DNA of 64,000 bases from CAYRFQ01 sp964423615 (lineage in GTDB: Bacteria; Planctomycetota; Planctomycetia; Gemmatales; Gemmataceae): the NCBI GenBank assembly GCA_964423615.1, contig CAYRFQ010000017.1, positions 54,998-118,997 of the forward strand. The letters are read 5' to 3'. Every line of letters starts with the position of its first letter. Position 1 is the stretch's first letter. Positions 24,299-32,800 of this stretch are shown here, one piece after another. Made by a program: the position numbers and the translations under genes. The notes under the pieces are model-generated. The model worked only from the letters and a program-made list of their open reading frames with translations. It did not search any database and was not told where the DNA came from.

Positions 24299-25243
24299 TC
24301 AGGAAGCAGGTTCTGCTCCGTTGACGGTTCCGAACNNNNNNNNNNNNNNNNNNNNNNNNNNNNNNNNNNNNNNNNNNNNNNNNNNNNNNNNNNNNNNNNN
24401 NNNNNNNNNNNNNNNNNNNNNNNNNNNNNNNNNNNTTCCTTCTTCTCTTCCGATTTCCATTCCTTCCTCTCTTCCGATTTCCTTTCCTTCTTCTCTTCCG
24501 ATTTCCATTCCTTCCTCTCTTCCGATTTCCTTTCCTTCCTCTCTTCCGATTTCCTTTCCTTCGTCGAGAATCATCATGTATGTTTCGGATTCTTTCATGT
24601 GTTTTGCAACTCCTTGAAATAGTCTTCGGGCTTCGTCGCGGGGGAGACGAAGTCCCGATAACAAGTATGCTGACGTGAATAAGTGTACGGATTGATCGTG
24701 ACCTGTTTCCTCAATGATGCGTTTGGACATTCGATCGAAGACTGTTTGGACGGCAGTCTGTTGGGAGACATCCTCCGGGAGTCGTCCGAGCAGAGCGAGC
24801 GGCAAAATTCCGATATTTCGGCTCAACAAATCCTCGGCCGGGGTCTGCCAAAGCTCTACCATTTCGTACTCAAAATTCATCCTACCAAGACCCGGTCGGG
24901 CGGAATAGTTGACCTCCCCATTGAGGTTCGAATGACCGGCTTTGGGTCGCAGGAGGATAACGATGGTGTGGACGGGGACGGCGTATCGGCGGTACAGAAG
25001 AGCGTTGTAGGCCAGAACGTCGATGTGTTTGCTGGCAGATGCACTGGCTTGGAACTCAAGGTGGATCACTTCCGTGGGTGGGTCGTTGATTCCCACGATG
25101 ATGTCCGAAGCGAGTGTTACGGTCGAGAGATCGACGTTCAAAAGCGAACACGGTCCTTGGGGCGGTTGATCGAATTCCATCAGGAAGTCCGCAGTGTAGT
25201 CTCGAACCAGATCCTTCATCGTCGCGTCGAAATCGTTCGCCAT
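24299..25243 (-). CDS. Rpn family PD-(D/E)XK nuclease, interrupted by assembly gap
   Basis: ATG 25243 is chosen (GGAGGA upstream, MANDFDATMKDLVRDYTADF). The nuclease core shows Asp47 (ASDIIVGI) and Glu63-x-Gln65 (HLEFQAS), the Rpn active-site pattern. A middle region of about 120 residues ends at LPRDEARRLFQGVAKHM. The tail then begins with an internal start and an array of the 8-residue unit GKEIGREE/GMEIGREE (24-base repeat, about five units) that runs into the N-run. Beyond the gap only FGTVNGAEPAS remains visible. The protein differs strongly from the Rpn protein at 6299. The true repeat number and length are unknown. Confidence 0.8.
   Translation of the reverse strand: MANDFDATMKDLVRDYTADFLMEFDQPPQGPCSLLNVDLSTVTLASDIIVGINDPPTEVIHLEFQASASASKHIDVLAYNALLYRRYAVPVHTIVILLRPKAGHSNLNGEVNYSARPGLGRMNFEYEMVELWQTPAEDLLSRNIGILPLALLGRLPEDVSQQTAVQTVFDRMSKRIIEETGHDQSVHLFTSAYLLSGLRLPRDEARRLFQGVAKHMKESETYMMILDEGKEIGREEGKEIGREEGMEIGREEGKEIGREEGMEIGREEGXXXXXXXXXXXXXXXXXXXXXXXXXXXXXXXXXXFGTVNGAEPAS
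24336..24435. other. Assembly gap (100 N)
   Basis: Exactly 100 unknown bases, the usual placeholder for a gap of unknown size. It lies inside the 24-base repeats of the Rpn gene and next to a duplicated tail, so the true sequence may be much longer or shorter. Confidence 0.99.
24436..24562 (-). repeat. 24-bp minisatellite encoding GKEIGREE
   Basis: About five tandem 24-base units on the minus strand alternating GGAAATCGG and GGAATGGAAATCGG forms, each encoding G-K/M-E-I-G-R-E-E. It is in frame within the Rpn gene and extends into the gap. Such acidic/basic coiled-coil arrays are common in Rpn tails and vary in copy number. Confidence 0.85.
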
Positions 25244-25440
25244 GTCTCGGAAGTCCTCCATGAGTCGCTGGCGTGCGAAACCCAACGGTATTGCCAGAGC
25301 AGCCACCTTTTCTCCATCGTCGCCCTTAACGACATCTTGTAATATACCCGTGAACCCGAACGGAATCCGCTTTGTCTCTCCGGAGCACGAGACAGCAGAC
25401 GTTGACATTACCCACATCGCCTTTATCAGGAATAACGAAT

Positions 25441-27708
25441 ATGCTAACGCTTCGCCTTCCCAATGGAGACACCAAGGAAGTTTCGCCGGGAACTCGACCG
25501 CGAGAGGTGGCCGAGAGTATCGGCAAGAAATTGGCCAAAGCTGCTGTGGCCGCCAAGCTCAACGGTCAGGTGGTCGACCTCGACCGCGAGATGCCGACCG
25601 AGACTGGTGAATACGATTTTGAGTTGCTCACCGACTCGAATCCTGAATCGCTCGACGTGCTGCGACACAGTTGTGCCCACGTCATGGCGAGGGCGGTCCT
25701 GCGGTTGTTTCCGGGAGCGAAGCTTGCCTTTGGCCCGGCGATCGAAAGCGGCTATTACTACGACATAGATGTCGAACCGGCGATCAGCGAGGAAGATTTT
25801 CCGAAGATCGAAGCGGAAATGAAAAAGATCGTCAAGGAAGCCGAGCCGTTCGAACGGTTCGAACGCCCCACTCCCGAAGCTCGTGGGCTCGTCGATGACA
25901 TGGATCAAGACTACAAGGTCGAACACATCGACGATTCGCTCAAAGACGAAGAGACTGTCAGTTTTTATCGCCAGGGTGAGTTCATCGACCTATGCCGGGG
26001 TCCACATTTACCCCATTCCGGGAAGATCGGGGCCTTCAAACTCTTGAGTATCGCCGGGGCGTACTGGAAGAACGATTCCTCCCGCAAACAACTCCAACGC
26101 CTTTACGGCACTGCCTTTTTCAGTCAGAAGGACCTCGACGAATACATCACCAAACTGGAAGAGGCCAAGAAACGAGATCATCGTGTTTTGGGCAAACAAC
26201 TTCGACTCTTCACGATCAGCCAGGTTGCCGGGAGTGGTTTGATCTTATGGATGCCCAAAGGAGCAACGATCCGCAGCATCCTGGAAAACTTCATCAAGGA
26301 CGAACTCATCAAACGAGGCTACGAGCCCGTCTACACACCTCACATTGGTCGACTCGAACTCTACCGAACTTCGGGGCACTTCCCGTACTATCGCGATTCC
26401 CAATTCCCACCGATGTATCAACATCCAGCTGGATCGGCGCTGGAGTTGGCTCAGCATCGTTTGTCGGCTGGATTGCTCGAGGAAGAAAAAGAAGGCGAGA
26501 TGCGCGAGTTCATGGCACTCACGCAATTCGAAGTGCCCGGATACGCCGAAGCCGAGACCCCTGAAGCTCGCCTGGAAACGGTCCACAGTTATGTTTTGAA
26601 TTTGCTCCAGGCCATGAACGTCGAAGTGCCTGACTACAAGGAAGCGAAAGACGCGGAGTCGCGAGCGAAGGCACTGCTGGGTTGGTTAGGACAACAGGAG
26701 GGTTATCTACTCAAGCCGATGAACTGTCCGCACCACATTCAGATTTATAAGGCCGAGCAACGCAGTTATCGCGACTTGCCCGTGCGTCTGGCCGAGTTCG
26801 GAACGGTTTATCGATATGAGCAAACGGGCGAACTTTCGGGCATGACGCGTGTGCGTGGCTTCACTCAGGACGATGCCCACTTGTTCGTTACCGCCGAGCA
26901 GATCGAAGAGGAAGTCGGCAATAATATCGATCTTGTGTTATTCGTGCTCAAGAGCTTGAAGCTCGACGAAGACTACCGGGTCCGCATCGGGCTGCGGGAC
27001 CCGGACAGTTCCAAGTACGTCGGAGCCGCCGAGGACTGGGACAAGGCTGAGCAAACTCTGATTAAGCTGGTCTCGGAACGGGAGATGAACTACAGCGCGG
27101 AAGCTGGAGAGGCTGCGTTCTACGGTCCGAAAATCGACTTCGTCGTCCGTGACTGTATTGGCCGGGAATGGCAACTGGGGACAGTCCAACTCGACTATAA
27201 CTTGCCGAAACGCTTCGACCTGGAATACATCGGAGCGGACAACACGAGCCATCGTCCTGTGATGATACACCGTGCTCCGTTCGGCTCGATGGAACGGTTC
27301 ATGGGCATTTTGATCGAACACTTCGCTGGAGCGTTTCCGTTGTGGCTGGCTCCGGAGCAACTCCGAATCGTTACCGTCAGCGAGAAATTCACCGAATACG
27401 CCAAGAAGGTCGAGGTCGAATTGAAGGCTCATGGCTATCGCGTCCAGGGTGACTATCGGGCCGAGAAGATTGGCGCGAAGATCCGTGGTGCTCAGATGGA
27501 AAAGATCCCTTACATGCTCGTCATCGGCGAGAAAGAACAGGAAGCTGGAACCGTCGCCGTTCGCGACCGGGTCGATGGCGACCTCGGGGCGATGAGCATG
27601 ACCGAGTTGAAGGGCCATCTCGACAAAGAGATCGCCGAAAGGGTCGTTCGCCAGATCAGCAAGGGGACTGTCGGATTGAGTGATAGTGGGGCGAAGTTTT
27701 CGGGGTAG
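25441..27708 (+). CDS. thrS: Threonyl-tRNA synthetase with an internal insertion
   Basis: Class II synthetase charging tRNA-Thr, 755 residues against about 640 usually. ATG 25441 (AGGAATAACGAAT upstream) starts the TGS domain (MLTLRLPNGDTKEV). The editing SAD domain includes SCAHVMARAV and the later CRGPHLPHSGKIGAFKL. Catalytic motifs: GSGLILWMPKGATIRSILE (motif 1 region), MNCPHHIQIY (zinc cysteine), RLAEFGTVYRYEQTGELSG and RGFTQDDAHLF (motif 2), GTVQLDYNLPKRF and HRAPFGSMERFMGILIEHFA (motif 3). The anticodon domain follows. About 90 extra residues sit between residues 322 and 420, just ahead of the zinc-cysteine motif. It is divergent from the Rpn gene. Confidence 0.97.
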   Translation: MLTLRLPNGDTKEVSPGTRPREVAESIGKKLAKAAVAAKLNGQVVDLDREMPTETGEYDFELLTDSNPESLDVLRHSCAHVMARAVLRLFPGAKLAFGPAIESGYYYDIDVEPAISEEDFPKIEAEMKKIVKEAEPFERFERPTPEARGLVDDMDQDYKVEHIDDSLKDEETVSFYRQGEFIDLCRGPHLPHSGKIGAFKLLSIAGAYWKNDSSRKQLQRLYGTAFFSQKDLDEYITKLEEAKKRDHRVLGKQLRLFTISQVAGSGLILWMPKGATIRSILENFIKDELIKRGYEPVYTPHIGRLELYRTSGHFPYYRDSQFPPMYQHPAGSALELAQHRLSAGLLEEEKEGEMREFMALTQFEVPGYAEAETPEARLETVHSYVLNLLQAMNVEVPDYKEAKDAESRAKALLGWLGQQEGYLLKPMNCPHHIQIYKAEQRSYRDLPVRLAEFGTVYRYEQTGELSGMTRVRGFTQDDAHLFVTAEQIEEEVGNNIDLVLFVLKSLKLDEDYRVRIGLRDPDSSKYVGAAEDWDKAEQTLIKLVSEREMNYSAEAGEAAFYGPKIDFVVRDCIGREWQLGTVQLDYNLPKRFDLEYIGADNTSHRPVMIHRAPFGSMERFMGILIEHFAGAFPLWLAPEQLRIVTVSEKFTEYAKKVEVELKAHGYRVQGDYRAEKIGAKIRGAQMEKIPYMLVIGEKEQEAGTVAVRDRVDGDLGAMSMTELKGHLDKEIAERVVRQISKGTVGLSDSGAKFSG

Positions 27709-28324
27709 TGTCTGAAGGGCCAGACATTTCAATGCCCACAAAGAACCGACGGTGTTTTTCGTCTGGTGGCGAGAGGCTCTTCGGTTCTTTTCACGTCGCG
27801 ATGGCCTTGTCTCGATGAGCGCGGTGTCAAAAACGCTTGTCGATTCGAGGGAACCGCCATCTCTCGGAGGTTCGAACGGTTGGTTTTCGGACCACCCACG
27901 AAGCTAAAATTACCGGAAGTAATTGTTTGCGAATCAGTCAGAGTTTCACTACTCTACCAGTTATCGAGGAACAGAGTTTCTCGAAAGAAGCAAAGGTTCG
28001 TCCCCGTTCTTTATTTCTCCAAACTCCTCGGGTATTCCAGCCGTCTCACTCTGGGTGGATACGCAAAGGATCGTCTCTTGGTTTCGTTCTTCGGACACAA
28101 ACGTATTAAAGGCGGAAAACCGGACTGAGCTTTTTTCGAATCAATTCCACCGTTTGTTCGTCAGATCAGGTCTTCCGATTCGGCCAGCCGAAAGCTCGAG
28201 TCGACGGACAAACGGAACAGGAAGGAATCCGACCGGCATCTCTTGGTTGCCCACCAGGAGCCCCCCGATAATACGGTCTTTGGGGGGGCTTGACGCCGAA
28301 CTCACTTGGGAGAAAGGAGCCATT
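27709..28324. other. Intergenic region between thrS and HU gene
   Basis: No gene supported; the open frames present lack recognisable residues. A stem AAGAACCGA/TCGGTTCTT followed by TTT spans 27740-27791 and may terminate thrS. A G-rich stretch (CTTTGGGGGGGC) lies 45 bases before the HU start. Confidence 0.5.
27740..27791 (+). terminator. Possible thrS terminator
   Basis: AAAGAACCGA pairs with TCGGTTCTTT with a long internal region, followed by T residues, 30 bases after the thrS stop. The large loop makes this tentative. Confidence 0.35.
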
Positions 28325-28627
28325 GTGACAAAAAAAGACCTCGCGAAAATGATTGCCGAAAAGACCTCGCAGAACCAGCTGCTCGTGTTGAAAATTGTCC
28401 AGGAGACGTTCGATGGAATCATCGACACGTTGGTCGAGGAGGGACGAATCGAACTCCGTAACTTTGGCGTTTTTGAGGTCAAGTCTCGCCAGCAACGGCA
28501 AGCGCGAAACCCCCGAACGGGAGAACAAGTGACCGTGCCTGAACGGCTCGTGGTTACCTTCAAACCTGGCCGGACGATGGAACAAAGAATTGCGAAATTG
28601 AAAGAGGAACCAACCGAACAGAGCTAA
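28325..28627 (+). CDS. HU/IHF family DNA-binding protein
   Basis: A 100-residue nucleoid protein. GTG 28325 is preceded by AAAGGAG, and the frame then opens TKKDLAKMIAEKTSQNQ. The dimerisation helices are followed by EEGRIELRNFGVFEVKSRQQ, the beta arm ARNPRTGEQVTVPERLV with the DNA-intercalating proline in RNPRTGE, and VTFKPGRTMEQRI. The proteins bend DNA without strong sequence preference. The basic and acidic tail of about 10 residues is unremarkable. An upstream in-frame extension in the same frame has no family residues and was not used. Confidence 0.95.
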   Translation: MTKKDLAKMIAEKTSQNQLLVLKIVQETFDGIIDTLVEEGRIELRNFGVFEVKSRQQRQARNPRTGEQVTVPERLVVTFKPGRTMEQRIAKLKEEPTEQS

Positions 28628-28743
28628 CCACTACACCACACTTTTGACTTGGTGAGGTCGGCCCGTTTTCGGGCCATGTCGTCGTACTCGTTTGTGTCCC
28701 ACTCGGAACGAACGGTTCAATCCCGGTACTCGATGGTGAGCTG

Positions 28744-29688
28744 TCAAGCGGCAGCACCCAGCGGTAGAGCAACACTAATGGGTTTGAATGCCTTGAACAC
28801 CAAGACCTTGCCTATCACTCGCTCCAAGATCGGGAGCGGAACCACCCTCCACAAGTGCGGCACCTCGGCTCTCCGAAGTTGCCGCTTCTTGACCCGATGT
28901 TCCTCGAACTGGGGAAATAACTTCCGAAGTCGTCTTCCCGAGAATCGATGTCCCAGCACCCCCTGAGGTCTTTGCCTCCAGACCCAGCGTCGGTAAAGGA
29001 GAAGCAAGTCCGCCCAGAAATCCACGTCGTATTTGGCCGACGTCAAAGCGATGACTTTTCCGCCTGGTTTCAACACCCGGTAGATTTCATTCACCAAGTG
29101 GGTCGGGTTCGTTGCACCCTCGAGGAGCCCGTTGACGCAGACGATGTCGATCGTGGCGTTGTCCAAGGGCAAGGCCGTTGGAGAAGATAGAACGAACTTG
29201 GCGTCGAGTTTGCGTAGCAAGAAGTAACGCTGGATCAAGTCGAGCTGGGCAGGACAAGGCGTATTGATGACGACGCGAGAACCACTTTCGGCGTATTTGG
29301 TCCAGTCGCTTCCGAGTCCATGGCCCATGCACAATATCGTTTCGCCGGAGTGTTTGGGGAATTCGAGCATCCTCGGGAGCCACTGGGCATTGCGGTTGTA
29401 TCGGTAATACTCGATGGCATTGAACCAGGGAAGTGTATACGGTTCGCCGAAGTCGTCGCGTCCTTTTCCCCGCGGAGGCCGTACGGCTTCACATGCGAAG
29501 AGACCCCGCGCGACTTGGCTTGGTTCCGGATTCTGGCACAGTTGCGCGAGGTCACAAGGGACGATCCGCCTACCAGGTGTCCCGAACATTGCGTAAGAAA
29601 CAGAACTCGTCAATTCGGACCAGATTCGCAGCGAGGTACCAGACCCGGTTTCGACGGACCCCTGCGTAAGTGGGTAGGAGCCATCCAT
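28744..29688 (-). CDS. SAM-dependent methyltransferase (class I-like)
   Basis: A 314-residue protein. The central domain has a motif I-like strand and glycine loop (ETILCMGHGLGSDW) in which the usual acidic residue and GCG are altered. An acidic loop (LDAKFVLSSPTALPLDNATI), DIVCVNGLLEG (motif IV) and YRVLKPGGKVIALTS (motif V) follow, which is a Methyltransf_11 arrangement. The N-terminal 100 residues contain a conserved-looking 'LPWFNAIEYYRYNRNAQWLP' helix seen in planctomycete methyltransferases of unknown substrate. The C-terminus is basic and hydrophobic, possibly membrane-associated. It converges with the HU gene. Confidence 0.82.
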   Translation of the reverse strand: MDGSYPLTQGSVETGSGTSLRIWSELTSSVSYAMFGTPGRRIVPCDLAQLCQNPEPSQVARGLFACEAVRPPRGKGRDDFGEPYTLPWFNAIEYYRYNRNAQWLPRMLEFPKHSGETILCMGHGLGSDWTKYAESGSRVVINTPCPAQLDLIQRYFLLRKLDAKFVLSSPTALPLDNATIDIVCVNGLLEGATNPTHLVNEIYRVLKPGGKVIALTSAKYDVDFWADLLLLYRRWVWRQRPQGVLGHRFSGRRLRKLFPQFEEHRVKKRQLRRAEVPHLWRVVPLPILERVIGKVLVFKAFKPISVALPLGAAA

Positions 29689-29849
29689 GTCATTCCTCCC
29701 CCTGCGCCCAATTCGTGGGACTCCGTAAACTGACCGAATCCCTCTAGGCTTTAGGAAATACTGGCTCGGGTCAAACGGGTCAAGATCATCTCGCTCTGGG
29801 CGAGAAGGTAAACTCCGAAGTTCGCCACGGACAGCGTGGACGTGTGGTT

Positions 29850-32800
29850 CTACCGAAAATACAACTTCAACGACAAATCCACCTGGGTAGTCTCGTTCGC
29901 CCGGACTTCCACGTTTTGCGATGCTCCCCTTTGCGTGGCTCGATTTCTGGCGCGGATGAAGTATTTATCTGGCTTGAGGTCTGCGAATTCGTAATTCCCT
30001 TCCTTGTCCGTTTTCGTTTCGGCGATGGCCTTCCCTTCCTTGTTGTAAAGGATGACCTGGAGGTTCGGTTGGGCGATTGTCCCTTGAGTCACCTTTCCGG
30101 CGATCTTCCCGGGCCCGGTCTTGGCGGGATCGGTAAGGGTTACCAGAACTTTCGCCGTGTTGTTGCTGGCCAGACCGACACGATTGGACGCGACCACGGT
30201 CACGTCCTTGAGGCCGACCTTTTCGGGCATGACCAACTCGGCGGTCCATTTGGTCTTTTCCTTGTTCACGGGCTGGCCGTAAACGACTTTGTCTTCGTCT
30301 GGAATTTTTCCATCTTTGAGCTTACCCACGAAGAAACCCACTTTGGCAATGCCGGACTCTGGGTCCTGAGTGAAGGCTCTAACGAGTATCGATTTCTCTT
30401 TCTGGGCTTTGGGCGGAACGAACGTAAATCGCGTCCGTTCCGGTGGCGTGTTGTCGAACGTGATTGTCTGACTCGTCTTGTAGATGACGTTCTTGGCGTC
30501 ATCCAAAAGTCTGGCCCGGATGGTCCGGGTACCGAGCACTCGGCTTGTGTCGAGGACAACCTCCCAGTCATCGACCGATGCTTGAAAGAGCAGCCCTCCG
30601 GTGGCTTCGTCGAGCAAAAACCCGATGCGTTTGTCTTTGGGACGTGAGAACAGCTTCTGAATGTCACGCTGAAATCGGTTCCCTTTGCCTCGCCCGATTT
30701 CGACTTCGAGTTGGGCGTTGGCTGGAGGATTGTCGACGCCGACGAGGAGTTTGAATTTGGGATTGGTGAGTACGTAGTCCTGTGTCTCGAAATGGACTGC
30801 CGGTTGCAGGTCCGCTTGTGGCGTCAGCGGTTCTCCTTCTCTTGCGAAGGTCGTTTTGTATACGAAAGCCCGCTCGTACCCATCCACGTCAATGTAGGTG
30901 TACCCATCGAGTTCTTGGGCGGGCGCGAGCAAAATGTTCCGGGCGTACAACGTAGCCGGTGTCGGTTCCTTGCCGACTTTCGCCGGCAGGGTGCTTTTGA
31001 AGGAACCGTCCTTTGCGGCGACGAAACCAGGAATTCGATTGGGAGGTAAACGCAACTCAATGGGAATGTCTGGCCCTTGCCGCGAGTTGAGCGTTTGCAA
31101 CGTCACGCTGAACTGGTTCTGGAAATTGTTCCGCTCGTCGGGTGGATCGAAACCGATGTTGCTGACACTCACGTATTCTCGCGGGGATGCGATGGCTACA
31201 GGAATCACGAAGTTGGCAATCACGGTTGTTTTGTCCAGCCCGTCGATCACCCGGATTTGTAGCGGGTCGTTCAACAGCGGCAAACCTTTCTTGGTGTTGA
31301 GTTTCTCGCCCTTGAACGGAACCCGCTGGCTCTTTTGGGGCGGGACGATCAGCTTGGACGCTCCGCCTTCGATGACCTTATTTCCTCGTAACGCCTGTAC
31401 GATGACCGCTCGTGGTTTTCGACCGGGGTTGTATAGATGAACGTAGAAACGTTCCTGGATGTTGGCCGGACGAAGCCGAATGGCCGAAACGGCCGGGTCA
31501 GGCTCGGCAAGGTTCGAACTCAGGACGACTTCGATTCGCTCGTCGCCCGATTCCAGAGGGACGTTGACGCGGCGGTGAAATGTTCGCCCTTTCAAACGGG
31601 CTGCGACAAGAAATCCTCGCGGTGGAGGAATCGCCGTCGTTTCGGTGCTTGCCGTACGGTTCACCTGCAATTGGGTTTCGGTCAAGAACGTCGTCGGGTC
31701 GATTCGGTCTCGTCGCAATTGGTTCAAGAGGCTCGGTGAGGGTACAACACGCAACCACAATTTGTCGGCCAACAGCACCTGGACAGGGATGTTTTGGGGC
31801 CCAAGTTTCTCTTCGTAATCGTAGACTTGGAGGCCGAGAGCGGTGGTCCCTTGCGGTTTGGCCGTAGTCAATCGTGGAGTAACCTTGGGTTGCGTGAATT
31901 GGATACGTGGGTACGTTGTTGGGCTGGAGACATACTGGTAAGCCCCCGAAGCGGTCGCATAGAAGTTTCCCAATGTCAAAACCGTGTCAGTTCGCAAGCC
32001 GCTACCACGGTAATCTCGGGCTCGGTATCGGAAGTCTTCGGCGAGCCAGCCCCACAGTCCCTTGGCTTTGGCCGTGAGGGCTTGAACGGCGTCGGAAGGC
32101 CCCGCGACGCCAAGCCCAATTGTCCCCAACAGGGGGGGAGCGATCCGCAACAACCGGTCGCGTCCCGCCGGAGAAAATTCTTCGTCGTACTGATCGCGAA
32201 GGTCCTTTGTCCAGGCGGCGACCAACTCGGCATTAAGTTTGTTGCGGTCGCTTTGTTTGGCGTCCTTGCGAAAGGCCTTGTTCTTGAGCGATTGGAGTTG
32301 GAAGAGAGGGCCGCTTTTGAAGCCGCCGAGACGAAAGAGGGCGATCGCGTGTTCGACTCGCCGACGGGTTTGGATCGCCATTTCGGTCTGAGCTTTTTCG
32401 GGTGCGTAGGGCACGACTTCGGCTGTATTTTCCTCAGCAACGTCGTCGTCGAAATCGATCTCGGCCGTGGCGTTGTGAAATTTGGCATCGAGTTTGTACG
32501 CAGCTTGCCAAAGTTCGGTTCGCATGTCAGTTGGCACGAGCGATGTCTCGAGCAGAGCGTTGATTTCTTGGAGCGTTACGATTTCCGCTCGTGGGAGTTT
32601 GCTGGCCACGACGAGTTGTTGCAAACGAGTCTTTTCGAACGCCTCCATGAGGGTTTCCATCTGCTGCCGCACACGTCCCGTCGACCGACGGATTTCTTTG
32701 ATCCGAGCACCGACTTTCAAAGGTGTCGAGGTCGGAGTCAGCAATTGGTTGTACAACGCGGAGGATTCTTCAATTGCGGCGAACCAATCGGGATCATTCT

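Noticed and set aside
24436..24562. Possible CRISPR array (regular 24-base periodicity)
   Set aside because: The units are contiguous with no spacers and encode an in-frame GKEIGREE protein repeat.
26938..27741. Minus-strand frame of 267 codons opposite thrS
   Set aside because: A shadow of the codon structure of thrS; no recognisable residues.
27709..28324. N-terminal extension of the HU gene (frame open from 27923)
   Set aside because: The upstream residues are unlike any HU protein, and GTG 28325 has its own ribosome binding site and the exact family start.
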